This document shows, in pieces, positions 16,417-25,668 of a stretch of DNA of 64,000 nucleotides. The number at the start of each line of letters is the position of its first letter. Positions within the stretch are counted from its first letter, which is position 1. Location of the stretch: assembly GCA_964652205.1 (NCBI GenBank), contig CAZZAO010000005.1:1-64000 (forward strand), written 5' to 3'. The position numbers and the translations under genes were made by a program. Below the pieces are notes generated by a model, which ran no database searches, was not told where the DNA came from, and was given only the letters and a program-made list of their open reading frames with translations. The DNA is from ZC4RG36 sp964652205. GTDB taxonomy: Bacteria > Chloroflexota > Anaerolineae > Aggregatilineales > Phototrophicaceae.

Positions 16417-17526
16417 TTATTCGGCAGGGATATTCCGCAGTTGCAAGTTCATCGTCACCATCGTCCCCTGGCTGACGACGCTCTCGATCAGCACGCTGCC
16501 CTCATAGAGTTCAACCAGTCGTCTAGCGATCACCAGCCCCAGCCCTGATCCCTGCTGCTCATAGAAACGGCGGTCAAACTGCATGTAGGCGCCGATGCTG
16601 GTGATCTGTTCTGGCGTCATGCCCCGACCCTGATCGCTAACCCGAATGACGTAGCGTCCGTCCCTGACGGCGGCGCTGACGTGGACTTTGCTCCCTGCGA
16701 CAGAAAACTTGATGGCGTTATCGACGACTTCTTCAATCACCTTCTTCAGATTATCCTCAGCCATCTGAATGGCAGGTGTATCGCTGACGTCGAGCGCCAG
16801 ATCGTCGATCCGACCGAGGTGCTGCGCGCGCTGCGTCGCTACATTGCTGATGAGCGTGCGCGGCCCCAGCGTCGTCCCGCTGCGAATAGCGGCAAGCTGT
16901 TCCGGCGCGGACAGCAGCAGCTCGACGTTGGCGTAGATCAGGAAATTCTCGATCAGCCGGTAAAGGCGCATGGCGGCGCTGTTGATGTGCTGTGCCATCT
17001 CGCCCATCTGCGCCGGTTCCATCGTGCCGTAGTCGCTCATCAGCATATCGGAAAAACCGAGGATCACGTTGAGCGGCGTCCGCATTTCGTGAGGCAGCGC
17101 GAGGATGATGTTCCCGCGCAGGTCTTCGAGCTTCTGTTCAGCCATGCCCTGAAGCGCGGCGCGCTTGGTCAGACGAGTCTGCACACTTGCCAGCAGTTCA
17201 GACGCCGTGAACGGCTTGGTCAGGTAGTCGTCTGCGCCAAGTTCCATGCCCTGCCGCAGGTCGATTCGGTCGGTGCGCGCAGTCAGGAAGATAAACGGAA
17301 TCGTCGCCGTCGCGGCGTCGTGGCGCAGCGTGTCGAGCACGCCGAAGCCATCGAGCACGGGCATCATAATATCGCAGATAATCAGATCCGGCTTGACCTG
17401 ACGCGCCGCCTCGACGCCGATCAGGCCATTCTCTGCCCCACTGACCTCAAAGCCCTCGAAACTCAGCATTTCGAGGATATCCCGGCGAAGCGAATGTGCA
17501 TCTTCAATCACGAGTATTTTGCTCAT
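16417..17526 (-). CDS. Receiver-histidine kinase protein
   Basis: This 369-residue protein carries an N-terminal receiver domain (ILVIEDAH, phospho-acceptor aspartate in LIICDIMMP, lysine in YLTKPF). A HisKA dimerisation segment follows with the phospho-histidine in LPHEMRTPLN, then a HATPase_c domain (EEVVDNAIKFS, VSDQGRGM, GSGLGLVIAR). ATG 17526 has GGAAGGG before it; a start at 17547 is less likely. The start lies inside the end of the large upstream kinase gene (23-base overlap). The kinase upstream could phosphorylate this receiver, which would then control its own kinase domain. No output domain is present. Confidence 0.88.
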   Translation of the reverse strand: MSKILVIEDAHSLRRDILEMLSFEGFEVSGAENGLIGVEAARQVKPDLIICDIMMPVLDGFGVLDTLRHDAATATIPFIFLTARTDRIDLRQGMELGADDYLTKPFTASELLASVQTRLTKRAALQGMAEQKLEDLRGNIILALPHEMRTPLNVILGFSDMLMSDYGTMEPAQMGEMAQHINSAAMRLYRLIENFLIYANVELLLSAPEQLAAIRSGTTLGPRTLISNVATQRAQHLGRIDDLALDVSDTPAIQMAEDNLKKVIEEVVDNAIKFSVAGSKVHVSAAVRDGRYVIRVSDQGRGMTPEQITSIGAYMQFDRRFYEQQGSGLGLVIARRLVELYEGSVLIESVVSQGTMVTMNLQLRNIPAE

Positions 17527-20443
17527 GGTTCCCTTCCTTCGTCCCATCGTCGGGGATGGTGACTGTGAATGTTGTCCCTACGCCAAGCTGGCTCGAAAAG
17601 CGAATACTTCCCCCGTGAGCCTCGACCGCGTGCTTAACAATCGCCAGCCCCAGACCGGTTCCGCCCTTCACCCCAGCATTTTTCGCCCGATGGAATGCCT
17701 GAAACAGCCGTTCCTGATCGGCTTCCGGGATGCCGAACCCTTCGTCATGTACCTCGAAAATCTTCTGGTCCGGCTGGCAGGTCAGCGTGACACGGATCGT
17801 GCTTTCAGGCCGGGAAAATTTGAGGGCATTCGAAATCACGTTGACCAGGATGCGCCGGGTCAGCCGGGGATCGAGAAGCCCGGTCGTCGGCTCGCCTACC
17901 GTCTCAAAGCCGATGCGCTGATTGGCGGCATCCTGCATCATCAGGTCTGCGATGACCTGCTCGCACAGGGTTTTCGCGTCAAGCATGACTGGCTCGCACA
18001 TCAGGTCGCTGCCTGTTCGGCTCAGGGTCAGCAGGTCATCAAGCACGCGCGTAATGTTCCTGACTTCGGTCTGAATCCGTTCAATCCGCGCCCGGCGCTG
18101 CTCGTCGGTCAGCCGGTTAAAATAGGTTTTCAGAATATCACTGGACGTCATAATCATCGCCAGCGGCGTGCGGAATTCGTGCGACGCCGTCGTGATGAAG
18201 CGCGTTTTTAGCTCGCTCAAGTCGCGCTCCCCTTCGAGCGCGTGGCGAAGCTCCTGCTCGACCCGCTTGCGGGCCGTAATATCGCGCAGGCTACAGACCA
18301 GACTGAGTACACGGTCATCGACTTCGGCAATCGGCGACATCATCACTTCGGCATCAAACGTCGCTCCATCGCGCGTGATAGCGGTGAGTTCGAGCCGGAC
18401 GATCTGCCGTTCAACGATGACCTGCGGAATCGCCTGCTCTAACTGAGCCTGATCGCCGCTATCGGCCACGACCATCAGCGACTGGCCGAAGACCGCGTCG
18501 ATGTCATAGCCAAACAGACTGTTGAAGGCGCGGTTCGTCTGACGGATTTCGCCCTGATCGCTGACCATCAGGATGGCCTCACTGCTGCTGTTGAGGATCG
18601 CCTCGACGCGCTCCTTAACCCGGTGAAGCTCGGCGGTGCGCTCGGAGACGCGCTGCTCCAGTTCCGAGGTATAGCGGCGAATCTGCGCGACAAGCTGGAC
18701 GTTTTCGAGCGTGATTGCCGCGCGCTCGGCGAACACGCTGAGGGTATGAATGTCCTGCTCGCCGAAGGCGTCGAGCGCGGTGCTTTGCAGATCGAGCGCG
18801 CCAATCACTTCCTTACCAGCGCGCAGCGGAATCACCAGTTCGGAGCGCGTCTGCGGGTTGGCATCGACGTAACGTTCGTCCAGACTGACATCGGGCGCGT
18901 AAGTTATTTTGCCAGCGCGCACAGCAGCCGCAATCAGCCCCTCACCGCCGACCAGATGCGGTATCGGCGGCGGCACGTAAGGATCATCACCACGGGCCAG
19001 CCGTTTGAAAGCATTGCCCTCGTCATCAATCAGGTAAACGGCACAGATGACATGCGCGTATTCCTCGCTGACCACGCTGATGAACTGGCGCGCCATGTCT
19101 TCCAGGCTGGTGGTCATCAGCAAGTCCGGGCGGAACAAAAACGAACTGGCCCGATGGAGCATTTTCAGTTCGTCAGCGTCCCGACGCAGCGCGTCATAGA
19201 GCTGCGCGTTCTCCATCGCAATCGCCATCTGGTCAGCGAACGCCTGTAAGCGCTCAACATCTTCTGCATCGAAGGCGCGCGGCTGTTTGCTGTCGAGATT
19301 GAGGAAGCCGACGATCTGACCATCGACTTGAATCGGAATCGAGATGTGGGCGCGAATCCAGTCGAAGTCTTCGACAATCACCCAGTTGGGATCGGAATAG
19401 GTATCTAAAACCAGACTCGGTTTGGAACTTTGCAGTATTTTACGATAGTTGGGCAGGTCAAGACTGAATTCCGCTGCGCGAATTCGCTCTGACAGCCGCG
19501 GCGGATAGTCCCGCTGATGCGTCACTCTGGCGACCGCCCCATCAATCTTCATGATGTTGGCCGCATCGTGGGGAACCACCCGACCGACGTTGTCGAGAAT
19601 GCGCTGCATGACCGTTTCAGGGTCGAGCGAGCTGGTCAGCGCAGCAGCCGTATCGCGCAGCGCATCGGTCAGGCCGCGCGCGCGCGGTTCGTCAACGCGC
19701 TCATCGAGGCTCTGAGCGCTAACAATCGCCCCGTTGATTTCGCCGTCAGGGTCGAAAACCGGGGATATGGAAACAGCGAGGTCAATCAGCCGTCCATCGG
19801 CGCGCTGCCACGGCATCCGCGCCGCGCTGACGGGAAGCCCGCTGAGGCAGTTTTCAAGGTTAAGGCGGAAAATCTCCAGCCCCGCGGCAGGGACAAAACG
19901 ATATGGCCCGCCGAGCAGCTCGACCTGCGTCCAGCCGAGCAACCGCTCCGCCGCGCCATTCCAGGCCAGCACCCGCCCCGCCTTATCAAGCCGCGCCATC
20001 GCCTGCGGCGACGCAGTGAGCAGCAGGTCGAGCGTCTCGTTCGTTTTCTTAAGCGCGTCTCTGGCGCGGCGCTGCTCGGTAATATCGGCGCAGTGGGCGA
20101 CGCAGCCGAGGAAATTGCCGTCATCGTCAAAGCGCGGCTCGCCCTCGTGCCGAACCCAGCGAAAAGCACCATCCCAGCGCCTGAGCCGATATTCGACCCG
20201 AAAACGGTCGCGCAGTTCGTAGGCCGCCGTCAGCGCGCCGACCAGCCGAACGCGATCATCGGAATAAACGCCATCGAGCCAGCCTGAACCCAGCTCCTGC
20301 TCCTGCGCCTTGCCGGTAAATTCCAGCCAGCCGGGGCTGAGATAGGTACAGGATTGCCTGTGGTCGGCGACCCAGATCATCATCGATGACGCGGTTAATC
20401 GTTCGGTCAGTCTCAAGCGGGACTCCGTCGACTGTCCTAACAC
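17504..20443 (-). CDS. PAS/GAF multisensor histidine kinase
   Basis: This 979-residue cytoplasmic kinase has no membrane helix. Domain order: PAS-PAC (about 15-130, YLSPGWLEFTGK), second PAS (130-255), GAF (about 265-415), a second GAF (about 430-590), coiled coil with SELEQRVSERTAELHRV, third PAS (about 615-735), HisKA with phospho-histidine in ASHEFRTPLAM, and HATPase_c (VISNALKFS, HDEGFGIP, GGTGLGLAIVKH). The GAF domains could bind small ligands or chromophores; the cysteine needed for bilin attachment is not obvious. GTG 20443 has AAGGGA six bases upstream. It overlaps the receiver-kinase gene and no classical DNA-binding partner is adjacent. Confidence 0.9.
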   Translation of the reverse strand: MLGQSTESRLRLTERLTASSMMIWVADHRQSCTYLSPGWLEFTGKAQEQELGSGWLDGVYSDDRVRLVGALTAAYELRDRFRVEYRLRRWDGAFRWVRHEGEPRFDDDGNFLGCVAHCADITEQRRARDALKKTNETLDLLLTASPQAMARLDKAGRVLAWNGAAERLLGWTQVELLGGPYRFVPAAGLEIFRLNLENCLSGLPVSAARMPWQRADGRLIDLAVSISPVFDPDGEINGAIVSAQSLDERVDEPRARGLTDALRDTAAALTSSLDPETVMQRILDNVGRVVPHDAANIMKIDGAVARVTHQRDYPPRLSERIRAAEFSLDLPNYRKILQSSKPSLVLDTYSDPNWVIVEDFDWIRAHISIPIQVDGQIVGFLNLDSKQPRAFDAEDVERLQAFADQMAIAMENAQLYDALRRDADELKMLHRASSFLFRPDLLMTTSLEDMARQFISVVSEEYAHVICAVYLIDDEGNAFKRLARGDDPYVPPPIPHLVGGEGLIAAAVRAGKITYAPDVSLDERYVDANPQTRSELVIPLRAGKEVIGALDLQSTALDAFGEQDIHTLSVFAERAAITLENVQLVAQIRRYTSELEQRVSERTAELHRVKERVEAILNSSSEAILMVSDQGEIRQTNRAFNSLFGYDIDAVFGQSLMVVADSGDQAQLEQAIPQVIVERQIVRLELTAITRDGATFDAEVMMSPIAEVDDRVLSLVCSLRDITARKRVEQELRHALEGERDLSELKTRFITTASHEFRTPLAMIMTSSDILKTYFNRLTDEQRRARIERIQTEVRNITRVLDDLLTLSRTGSDLMCEPVMLDAKTLCEQVIADLMMQDAANQRIGFETVGEPTTGLLDPRLTRRILVNVISNALKFSRPESTIRVTLTCQPDQKIFEVHDEGFGIPEADQERLFQAFHRAKNAGVKGGTGLGLAIVKHAVEAHGGSIRFSSQLGVGTTFTVTIPDDGTKEGNHEQNTRD

Positions 20444-20767
20444 ACGTTTTCCCTTATGTTTACAGCCCGCGACGATCTGTTCAGAGAATGCAAACTAAGG
20501 GAATGGTTGCCAGCGCTTCCGCCTGACGCCGATCCAGTCACCCGCAGGCAGCGCTGCACCCCAGGGCCATCCATTCCTTTAATCATAGACCCATTCTTAC
20601 CCAACCATATATCCGCAGGACGAGCGCCCGTGTTCAGGCGCGGCAATCTGCAAACCAGCGGACACAGACCTCAGGATGGGGGATTTTTATGGTCAACAAC
20701 AAATTTATCATAGAGCAAAACCGGGCGGGAAATTATTGAGGTCCTGACGGCGATAAGACCGCCCGGC
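20444..20767. other. Intergenic region between uppP and the kinase gene
   Basis: No gene is supported in these 324 bases. The uppP-proximal end holds the inverted repeat CCGGGCGG (20721-20728) with its complement at 20759-20766. The rest, including the run before the kinase start, shows no convincing promoter that I can identify. Confidence 0.4.
20716..20766 (-). terminator. Possible terminator of uppP
   Basis: An 8-base G+C stem (20759-20766 with 20721-20728) encloses a 30-base loop, and on the minus strand it is followed by TTTTGCTC. The loop is long, so efficiency is doubtful. Confidence 0.4.
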
Positions 20768-21613
20768 CTATCCGGCCAAACCGGGCAGATGCACCACCAG
20801 CAGCAGAATGAGGATCGCAATACCGGCGGCGATACGATAGAAGCCGAAGGCGACGAAGGTATGACCGGCGACATAACCGAGCAACCAGCGAATCGCCAGC
20901 CAGGCGACAATGCCGGAAACCAGCGTCCCGACCGCCAGATAGAGGATGTCGTCCGACCGCACCGACCGAATGCTGCTGACCAGATCGAAGATCGTGGCTG
21001 CTCCAAGCGTGGGGATGGCGAGGAAGAAGGAGAACTGCGTGGCCGAACGGCGATCCAGCCCGGCCAGCATCCCGCCGATGATCGATGCTGCCGAGCGCGA
21101 GACGCCGGGAATCAGCGAAACAACCTGGGCGAGACCGACGACCAGCGCCTGCCCGAAAGTGATCGATTTAACCGCGCCGAGTGACTGCACATCAGCGTTG
21201 ACCGTCGCGGGCTGGCGCGCAGGTCGCCGGTCGACAAGGATCATGATGATCCCGCCGACGATCAGCGAAACGGCCACCACGCCGGGCGAGAACAGCATAT
21301 CCTTGATAACATGGCGCAGCAGCACGCCAATGGCAGCCGCCGGGATGAAAGCGATCAGCAGGCTGACCCAGAAACGCTGAGTGACGCGGCTGGTCGGCAG
21401 GCTGCGGAACTGCTGGACGATCTCCGGGAAATAGAACGCCAGCACGGCGACGACCGCGCCAAGCTGAATGAAGATGTCGAACGTGTCGCGCAGGTGAGGC
21501 AGGAAATCAAGCAGCGCCGAACCGACAATCAGGTGGCCGGTCGATGAAATGGGCAGGAACTCGGTGAGACCTTCGATCAGGCCGAGGATGATCGCTTTGA
21601 GCAGTTCTGGCAT
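20768..21613 (-). CDS. uppP: Undecaprenyl-diphosphatase (BacA/UppP)
   Basis: This 281-residue polytopic enzyme removes the terminal phosphate of undecaprenyl diphosphate, recycling the lipid carrier of cell-wall precursors. The two signature regions are present: GLIEGLTEFLPISSTGHLIV (residues 12-31, glutamates and serine of the active site) and LIPGVSRSAASI with the catalytic arginine. About eight hydrophobic segments are seen. AGGAG stands nine bases before ATG 21613. The gene stands alone; it supports the same pathway as murI and the mre/mrd/rodA cluster. Loss or excess affects bacitracin sensitivity in other bacteria. Confidence 0.95.
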   Translation of the reverse strand: MPELLKAIILGLIEGLTEFLPISSTGHLIVGSALLDFLPHLRDTFDIFIQLGAVVAVLAFYFPEIVQQFRSLPTSRVTQRFWVSLLIAFIPAAAIGVLLRHVIKDMLFSPGVVAVSLIVGGIIMILVDRRPARQPATVNADVQSLGAVKSITFGQALVVGLAQVVSLIPGVSRSAASIIGGMLAGLDRRSATQFSFFLAIPTLGAATIFDLVSSIRSVRSDDILYLAVGTLVSGIVAWLAIRWLLGYVAGHTFVAFGFYRIAAGIAILILLLVVHLPGLAG

Positions 21614-22041
21614 GGAAGCGCGCTCCTGAGGGCAGGCATGAAAAACGGCCCGCGCTGCGGGTCGTCAGGCGCGTGATGGTAGCCCTCTGCCCGGAGCGTG
21701 TCAATAGAGGCCAGACCGCCCTCGACCCGCGCGCGATGGCTCTCTTGACAGGCGTGAACAGGTCATGGCAAGCTTGGGCGACGCAGCCGAATGGATCGGT
21801 GATTAAGGCCAGCGGCCTGAGCTAGCCGCCTGTCCGCACGGTGATTGCAGCGGCTAACGCCCGGTTGTTGTTGGCGCTGAAAAGCAGCATCCCAGGTCTG
21901 GACATCGGCCAGGAGTGGCCCGGCCTCAATTCTTGCTTCTGAGAACCGTCCAGATAGACAGGTGTTCATGTTCACCATCTATCGGACAATCAACCCGCGC
22001 ATCCCCCTTCGCTTCAGCACGCAGGAAGGCTCCACCTCAAG
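21614..22041. other. Intergenic region between divergent uppP and MFS genes
   Basis: No gene is supported in these 428 bases. A short minus-strand open frame at 21763-21978 has no recognisable family and no good start site. A G+C-rich imperfect inverted sequence lies near 21646-21668, just upstream of uppP. I see no insertion-sequence ends. Confidence 0.4.
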
Positions 22042-23316
22042 ATGTCTGGTTATATCGAGTTATTGCGCAACAACCCCGATTTTGCGCGGCTATGGTACGC
22101 TTCGGTCATCAGCTTTCTCGGCGACTGGTTCGATACCATCGTGCTGTCAGCGCTGGTGGCGGAGTACAGCAACGGCTCCGGCGTGGCGATCAGCGGCCTG
22201 CTGCTGGCACGTTTTCTGCCGCCGCTGCTGGTCAGCCCGTTCGCCGGGGTGCTGCTCGACCGCATGAGTCGTAAGAAAGTGCTCATTTTCAGCGACCTCG
22301 CCCGCTGCCTGATCGTGCTGACCTTCCTGCTGGCAACCTCGCCCGACCGCCTGTGGCTGATCTATCTCGTCACGATGGCGCAGTTCGCGCTCTCCGCCCT
22401 GTTTGAGCCGGGTCGCTCCGCGCTGACGCCGAGCGTTGTCCGCCGCGATGACCTCGTCAAGGCCAATATCCTCGGCAGCATAACGTGGTCAGTGATGCTG
22501 GCGGTCGGCGGCGCGCTCGGTGGCCTGGTCGCTGTGCTGTTCGGCACGTCGTTCGCGCTGGTCTTCGACGCCGCAACTTTCGCCATTTCAGCGCTGCTGA
22601 TCTCCGGCATCCGCACGCCGGAAGTCCGCATCGAGCGGCCTGCCCACGAAAAGGCGACCGGCTTCTCCATGCGCGACTTCGTCGAAGGCGTCCGTTACGC
22701 CGTCCACAATCCGACAGTCGGCGCGAGCCTGCTCATCAAGCTCGGCGGCAATTTCGGCAACATCGACACGGTCATGATCGTCTATGCGACGACCATTTTC
22801 GTCGTCGGCAAGGATGGAACCGGCTCACTTGGCATCCTGTGGACGGCCTTCGGCTTCGGCGCGCTGGTCGGGCCGCTGATCGTCAACCGCTTCAGCGATG
22901 GCACGGTGCGCGCCATGCGCCGACTGGTTCTCGTCGCCTATATCTTCATCACAATTGCCTGGTTCGTCTTTGGCTTCGCTCCGGCGCTGGCAGTTGCCGC
23001 GCTGGCGATGTTCATCCGGGCGATGGGCGGCAGTGTCTACTGGACTTACAGTTCGGTCATCGTGCAAAAGACGGCCCCCGACCAGTATCTGGGCCGCCTG
23101 TTCTCGCTCGATCAGGCGGGATTTCAGTTTGCCGTCGTCGTCAGCACCATTGTGATCGGCGCAGCCCTGTCGGCGTTCGGTTCAGAAAACGTCCGCCAGA
23201 TCGTCTTCGCCACCGGGTTCGTCAGCCTGATTCCGCTGCTGTTCTGGTCATGGATCGTCTGGTGGGTCGAGCGACGCGAGGCCGTCACTGGCCCGGTCAG
23301 CATGGCGGAGACGTAA
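22042..23316 (+). CDS. Major facilitator superfamily exporter
   Basis: This 424-residue protein has 12 predicted membrane segments and belongs to the MFS_3 (EntS/MacrolideEfflux-like) branch. The opening RNNPDFARLWYASVISFLGDW, the loop-2/3 motif LLDRMSRKK and FALSALFEPGRSALTPSVV are typical of that branch. It probably exports a hydrophobic compound or siderophore by proton antiport; the substrate is unknown. It is monocistronic as far as can be seen, with the toxin-antitoxin pair 136 bases downstream. Confidence 0.87.
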   Translation: MSGYIELLRNNPDFARLWYASVISFLGDWFDTIVLSALVAEYSNGSGVAISGLLLARFLPPLLVSPFAGVLLDRMSRKKVLIFSDLARCLIVLTFLLATSPDRLWLIYLVTMAQFALSALFEPGRSALTPSVVRRDDLVKANILGSITWSVMLAVGGALGGLVAVLFGTSFALVFDAATFAISALLISGIRTPEVRIERPAHEKATGFSMRDFVEGVRYAVHNPTVGASLLIKLGGNFGNIDTVMIVYATTIFVVGKDGTGSLGILWTAFGFGALVGPLIVNRFSDGTVRAMRRLVLVAYIFITIAWFVFGFAPALAVAALAMFIRAMGGSVYWTYSSVIVQKTAPDQYLGRLFSLDQAGFQFAVVVSTIVIGAALSAFGSENVRQIVFATGFVSLIPLLFWSWIVWWVERREAVTGPVSMAET

Positions 23317-23358
23317 TATTAGCGAAAGCGAAAACCCGACCGTCAAAGAGGCTGCGCC

Positions 23359-23390
23359 GAGACAATTTCGATCCAGCATAACGGCTGAGT
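23359..23390 (+). repeat. 32-base intergenic repeat, copy 1
   Basis: The stretch from GAGACAATTTCGATC to GGCTGAGT matches 28010-28041 with four differences in 32 bases. Both copies are intergenic and in the same orientation. No function is evident. Confidence 0.5.
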
Positions 23391-23452
23391 ACCGAGCCAG
23401 TCCAATTACTTTTCTCAGGAATCTCAGCTAGAAGACCATCAAAAGGAGTAAA

Positions 23453-23704
23453 ATGGGCCAGCAAAACATCAGGGAAAAGGTAAAGCCAATGGCAACTGCT
23501 CGCCGCCTTACGGCAATCACACTCTTTATCAGTCGGTTCAGGACACCAAAACCAGAGAAGGTCAGCCTAAATCTCACTGATTACGGTATCTCCGGTGATG
23601 AACTGATCAAACGCGAAGGTAGTTGGGGATTCACACCTGAAGGACTTGCCGAGATGAAAGCCGCCATCGACAAACATCACGAGTCTGCGGATGCAGACGC
23701 CTAA
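23453..23704 (+). CDS. Putative antitoxin of a VapBC-like pair
   Basis: This 83-residue basic protein precedes and overlaps (14 bases) a PIN-domain toxin gene, as antitoxins do. AGGAG lies five bases before ATG 23453. The N-terminal half is basic (KVKPMATARRLTAITLFISRF) and could bind DNA or RNA; the C-terminal half (LNLTDYGISGDELIKREGSWGF) would contact the toxin. It does not clearly match the usual AbrB, RHH or Phd antitoxin folds. The function is assigned from context. Codon use is richer in A+T than in neighbouring genes. Confidence 0.55.
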   Translation: MGQQNIREKVKPMATARRLTAITLFISRFRTPKPEKVSLNLTDYGISGDELIKREGSWGFTPEGLAEMKAAIDKHHESADADA

Positions 23705-24092
23705 GCTCTACCTCCCCGACACCAATATCTTGATAGCCTATTTTCAGGGTGATCCATCTATCCGGCGACACATGGCAGGTTCGCGCATCTATGTTTCAGC
23801 CGTTGTGGCCGGAGAATTATTTTACGGCGCGTTCAACTCAAGCCAACGAGCAAATAATCTGTCGGCTTTTCGTGCATTTCTTGACGTGCAGGAAATCCTG
23901 CCATGCGACTACAACACAGCCGAACGTTATGGCAGCATTTTCGCTGAACTCGAAAAGCGTGGAGCAAGAATCAGACAAAATGATGTATGGGTTGCTGCTC
24001 ATGCGCTGCAATATGATCTATTTGTCGCAAGCAGAGACGCACACTTTGAACCAGTTCATCAGACATCAGGATTAAAGCTCGAAATCTGGTGA
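23691..24092 (+). CDS. PIN-domain ribonuclease toxin (VapC-like)
   Basis: This 133-residue protein has the PIN fold with its acidic active site: D10 in LPDTNILIAYF, E42 in VAGELFYGA, the later aspartate in RQNDVWVAAHAL and a fourth in ASRDAHFE. Such toxins cut tRNA or rRNA in a Mg-dependent way and are blocked by the antitoxin encoded just upstream, with which the frame overlaps. The pair is A+T-richer than its surroundings and is likely to be acquired. An inverted repeat follows directly after the stop. Confidence 0.88.
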   Translation: MQTPKLYLPDTNILIAYFQGDPSIRRHMAGSRIYVSAVVAGELFYGAFNSSQRANNLSAFRAFLDVQEILPCDYNTAERYGSIFAELEKRGARIRQNDVWVAAHALQYDLFVASRDAHFEPVHQTSGLKLEIW

Positions 24093-24122
24093 ATGGAAGC
24101 CGCTAAGTGACGACTTCCATTC
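24091..24122 (+). terminator. Inverted repeat after the toxin gene, possible terminator
   Basis: GAATGGAAG (24091-24099) pairs with CTTCCATTC (24114-24122) around a 14-base loop. The downstream sequence ATTATTCACT is A+T-rich but not a true T-run. Confidence 0.4.
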
Positions 24123-24140
24123 ATTATTCACTATGCTACC

Positions 24141-25568
24141 TTAATGGCTGGCGGGGCCGCTGAAGGTGGCAATCTGCTCGTCGAGCTTCGTCGTATCGAC
24201 TTCAGGATGCGCCTTGAGCAGCGACTTGAAGCGCTCCATGTATTCGACCAACTGCGGGCGCTCGTAGGCTTCAAAGCGCAATGTGATAGCAGGCTGCGTG
24301 TTGCTGGCGCGCACCAGCCCCCAGCCATGCGCAAAATTGGCGCGCACGCCGTCGAGCGTGATGACGTCATTGGTCTTCGACAGCGCTGCCGTCATTTCGT
24401 CGATCAACTGGAACTTGGTCGCGTCAGGCGTGGGCAGGATAATTTCCGGCGTGGCAACCAGCGACGGAATCGCGTCGAACAGCTCGGCGACCGTCTTGTT
24501 TGACTTGGAGATAATCTCCAGCGTCTTGAGGGCAATCAGCGGCGCATCATCAAAGCCGTAGTAATCCTCGCCGACAAACAGATGCCCGCTGACCTCACCG
24601 CCGAGCGGCGAGCCAACTTCGTGCATCTTCTGCTTCATCAGGCTGTGGCCGGTCTTCCACATCAGCGGCACGCCGCCATGCTTCTTGATCTCTTCTGGCA
24701 GCGCCAGCGAGCATTTAACATCGAAAACAATCGTCGCCCCCGGCTGTCGTTCGAGCAGGTCATTTGCCAGCAGCGCCAGCAGTCGATCTGCCGCGATGTG
24801 ATGACCGCGATTGTCGATGAAGCCGCAGCGATCCGAATCGCCGTCGAAGGCCAGCCCGAGGTCTGCGCCGAGATCGACGACCATTTTCGTCAGGTCAACG
24901 GTCATGGCGGGGTCTTCGGGGTTGGGCAGATGGTTTGGATAGGTGCCGTCCGACTCGCAGTACAGGCAGTGAACCTCGATGCCGAGGTCTTTCAGCACCG
25001 GCGGGATGACCGTCCCGCTGATGCCGTTGCCCGCGTCGAGGACGACGGTGAGCGGACGACGGATCGTCACCTTGCGCTTGATCGTCTCCATGTGCTTGTA
25101 GATCATATCGTAGTCGGTATTGAGCGTCCCCTGCCCAACCGCGAAATCACCTGACTGGATGAGACTCAGCAGCGCCTGAATCTGCGCGTCGAACAGCGCC
25201 AGCGGCCCATAGGCCATCTTGATACCGTTATACCGGGTCGTCAGGTGACTGCCGGTAATCATCACGCCCGCCGCGTTCGGCGTGCTCGACGAGGCGAAAT
25301 AGGTTGTCGGCGTCAGCACTTCGCCAATATCGGTCACATCCATACCGGTGGAGAGGAGTCCTTCAGTCAGCGCGGCCTTCAGCGGCGGCGACGTCAGGCG
25401 GTTATCGGAGCCAACAAAGACCTGCTCAATCGAAAACGCCCCAGGCAGATAGGTTCCGAGCGCCTGACCGACCAGCCGGGCAATCGCAGGCGTCAACTGC
25501 GGGTTATGGCCCGTGACCGTGCCGCGAATGTCATACTTGCGGAAAATCGAAGTGTCCAACTGCGTCAT
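24141..25568 (-). CDS. Phosphomannomutase/phosphoglucomutase (ManB/AlgC-like)
   Basis: This 475-residue alpha-D-phosphohexomutase converts hexose 6-phosphate to hexose 1-phosphate for sugar-nucleotide synthesis. The four functional loops are visible: the phosphoserine loop ITGSHLTTRYNGIK (S107), the Mg loop DGDSDR (242-247), the sugar-recognition loop GEVSGH and the phosphate loop RASNTQP. The catalytic loop normally reads TxSHNP; here the Asn-Pro is replaced by Leu-Thr, which is unusual. FRKYDIRG at the N-terminus is typical of the PMM/PGM branch. It could feed the glycosyltransferases at the window start. AGGGAGA precedes ATG 25568. Confidence 0.9.
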   Translation of the reverse strand: MTQLDTSIFRKYDIRGTVTGHNPQLTPAIARLVGQALGTYLPGAFSIEQVFVGSDNRLTSPPLKAALTEGLLSTGMDVTDIGEVLTPTTYFASSSTPNAAGVMITGSHLTTRYNGIKMAYGPLALFDAQIQALLSLIQSGDFAVGQGTLNTDYDMIYKHMETIKRKVTIRRPLTVVLDAGNGISGTVIPPVLKDLGIEVHCLYCESDGTYPNHLPNPEDPAMTVDLTKMVVDLGADLGLAFDGDSDRCGFIDNRGHHIAADRLLALLANDLLERQPGATIVFDVKCSLALPEEIKKHGGVPLMWKTGHSLMKQKMHEVGSPLGGEVSGHLFVGEDYYGFDDAPLIALKTLEIISKSNKTVAELFDAIPSLVATPEIILPTPDATKFQLIDEMTAALSKTNDVITLDGVRANFAHGWGLVRASNTQPAITLRFEAYERPQLVEYMERFKSLLKAHPEVDTTKLDEQIATFSGPASH

Positions 25569-25589
25569 GAGACTTTCTCCCTGAATGGC

Positions 25590-25625
25590 CTCGCCCCCAG
25601 CCCCTCTCAGAACGAGGGGAGAAAG
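25590..25625. repeat. Short CCCTC/GAGGG-type hairpin repeat
   Basis: CCCAGCCCCTCTCAGAACGAGGGGAGAAAG lies just upstream of the mutase start. It resembles elements at 168-209, 28199-28232, 42090-42135, 43832-43877 and 63202-63235. Confidence 0.5.
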
Positions 25626-25668
25626 ATAAATGGTCGTTGAATTTTACCACTGGGAGTTGTGGAAAGAA

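Noticed and set aside
21763..21978. Possible transposase remnant in the uppP-MFS gap
   Set aside because: The short frame has no recognisable motif, and no terminal inverted repeats or target duplications were found.
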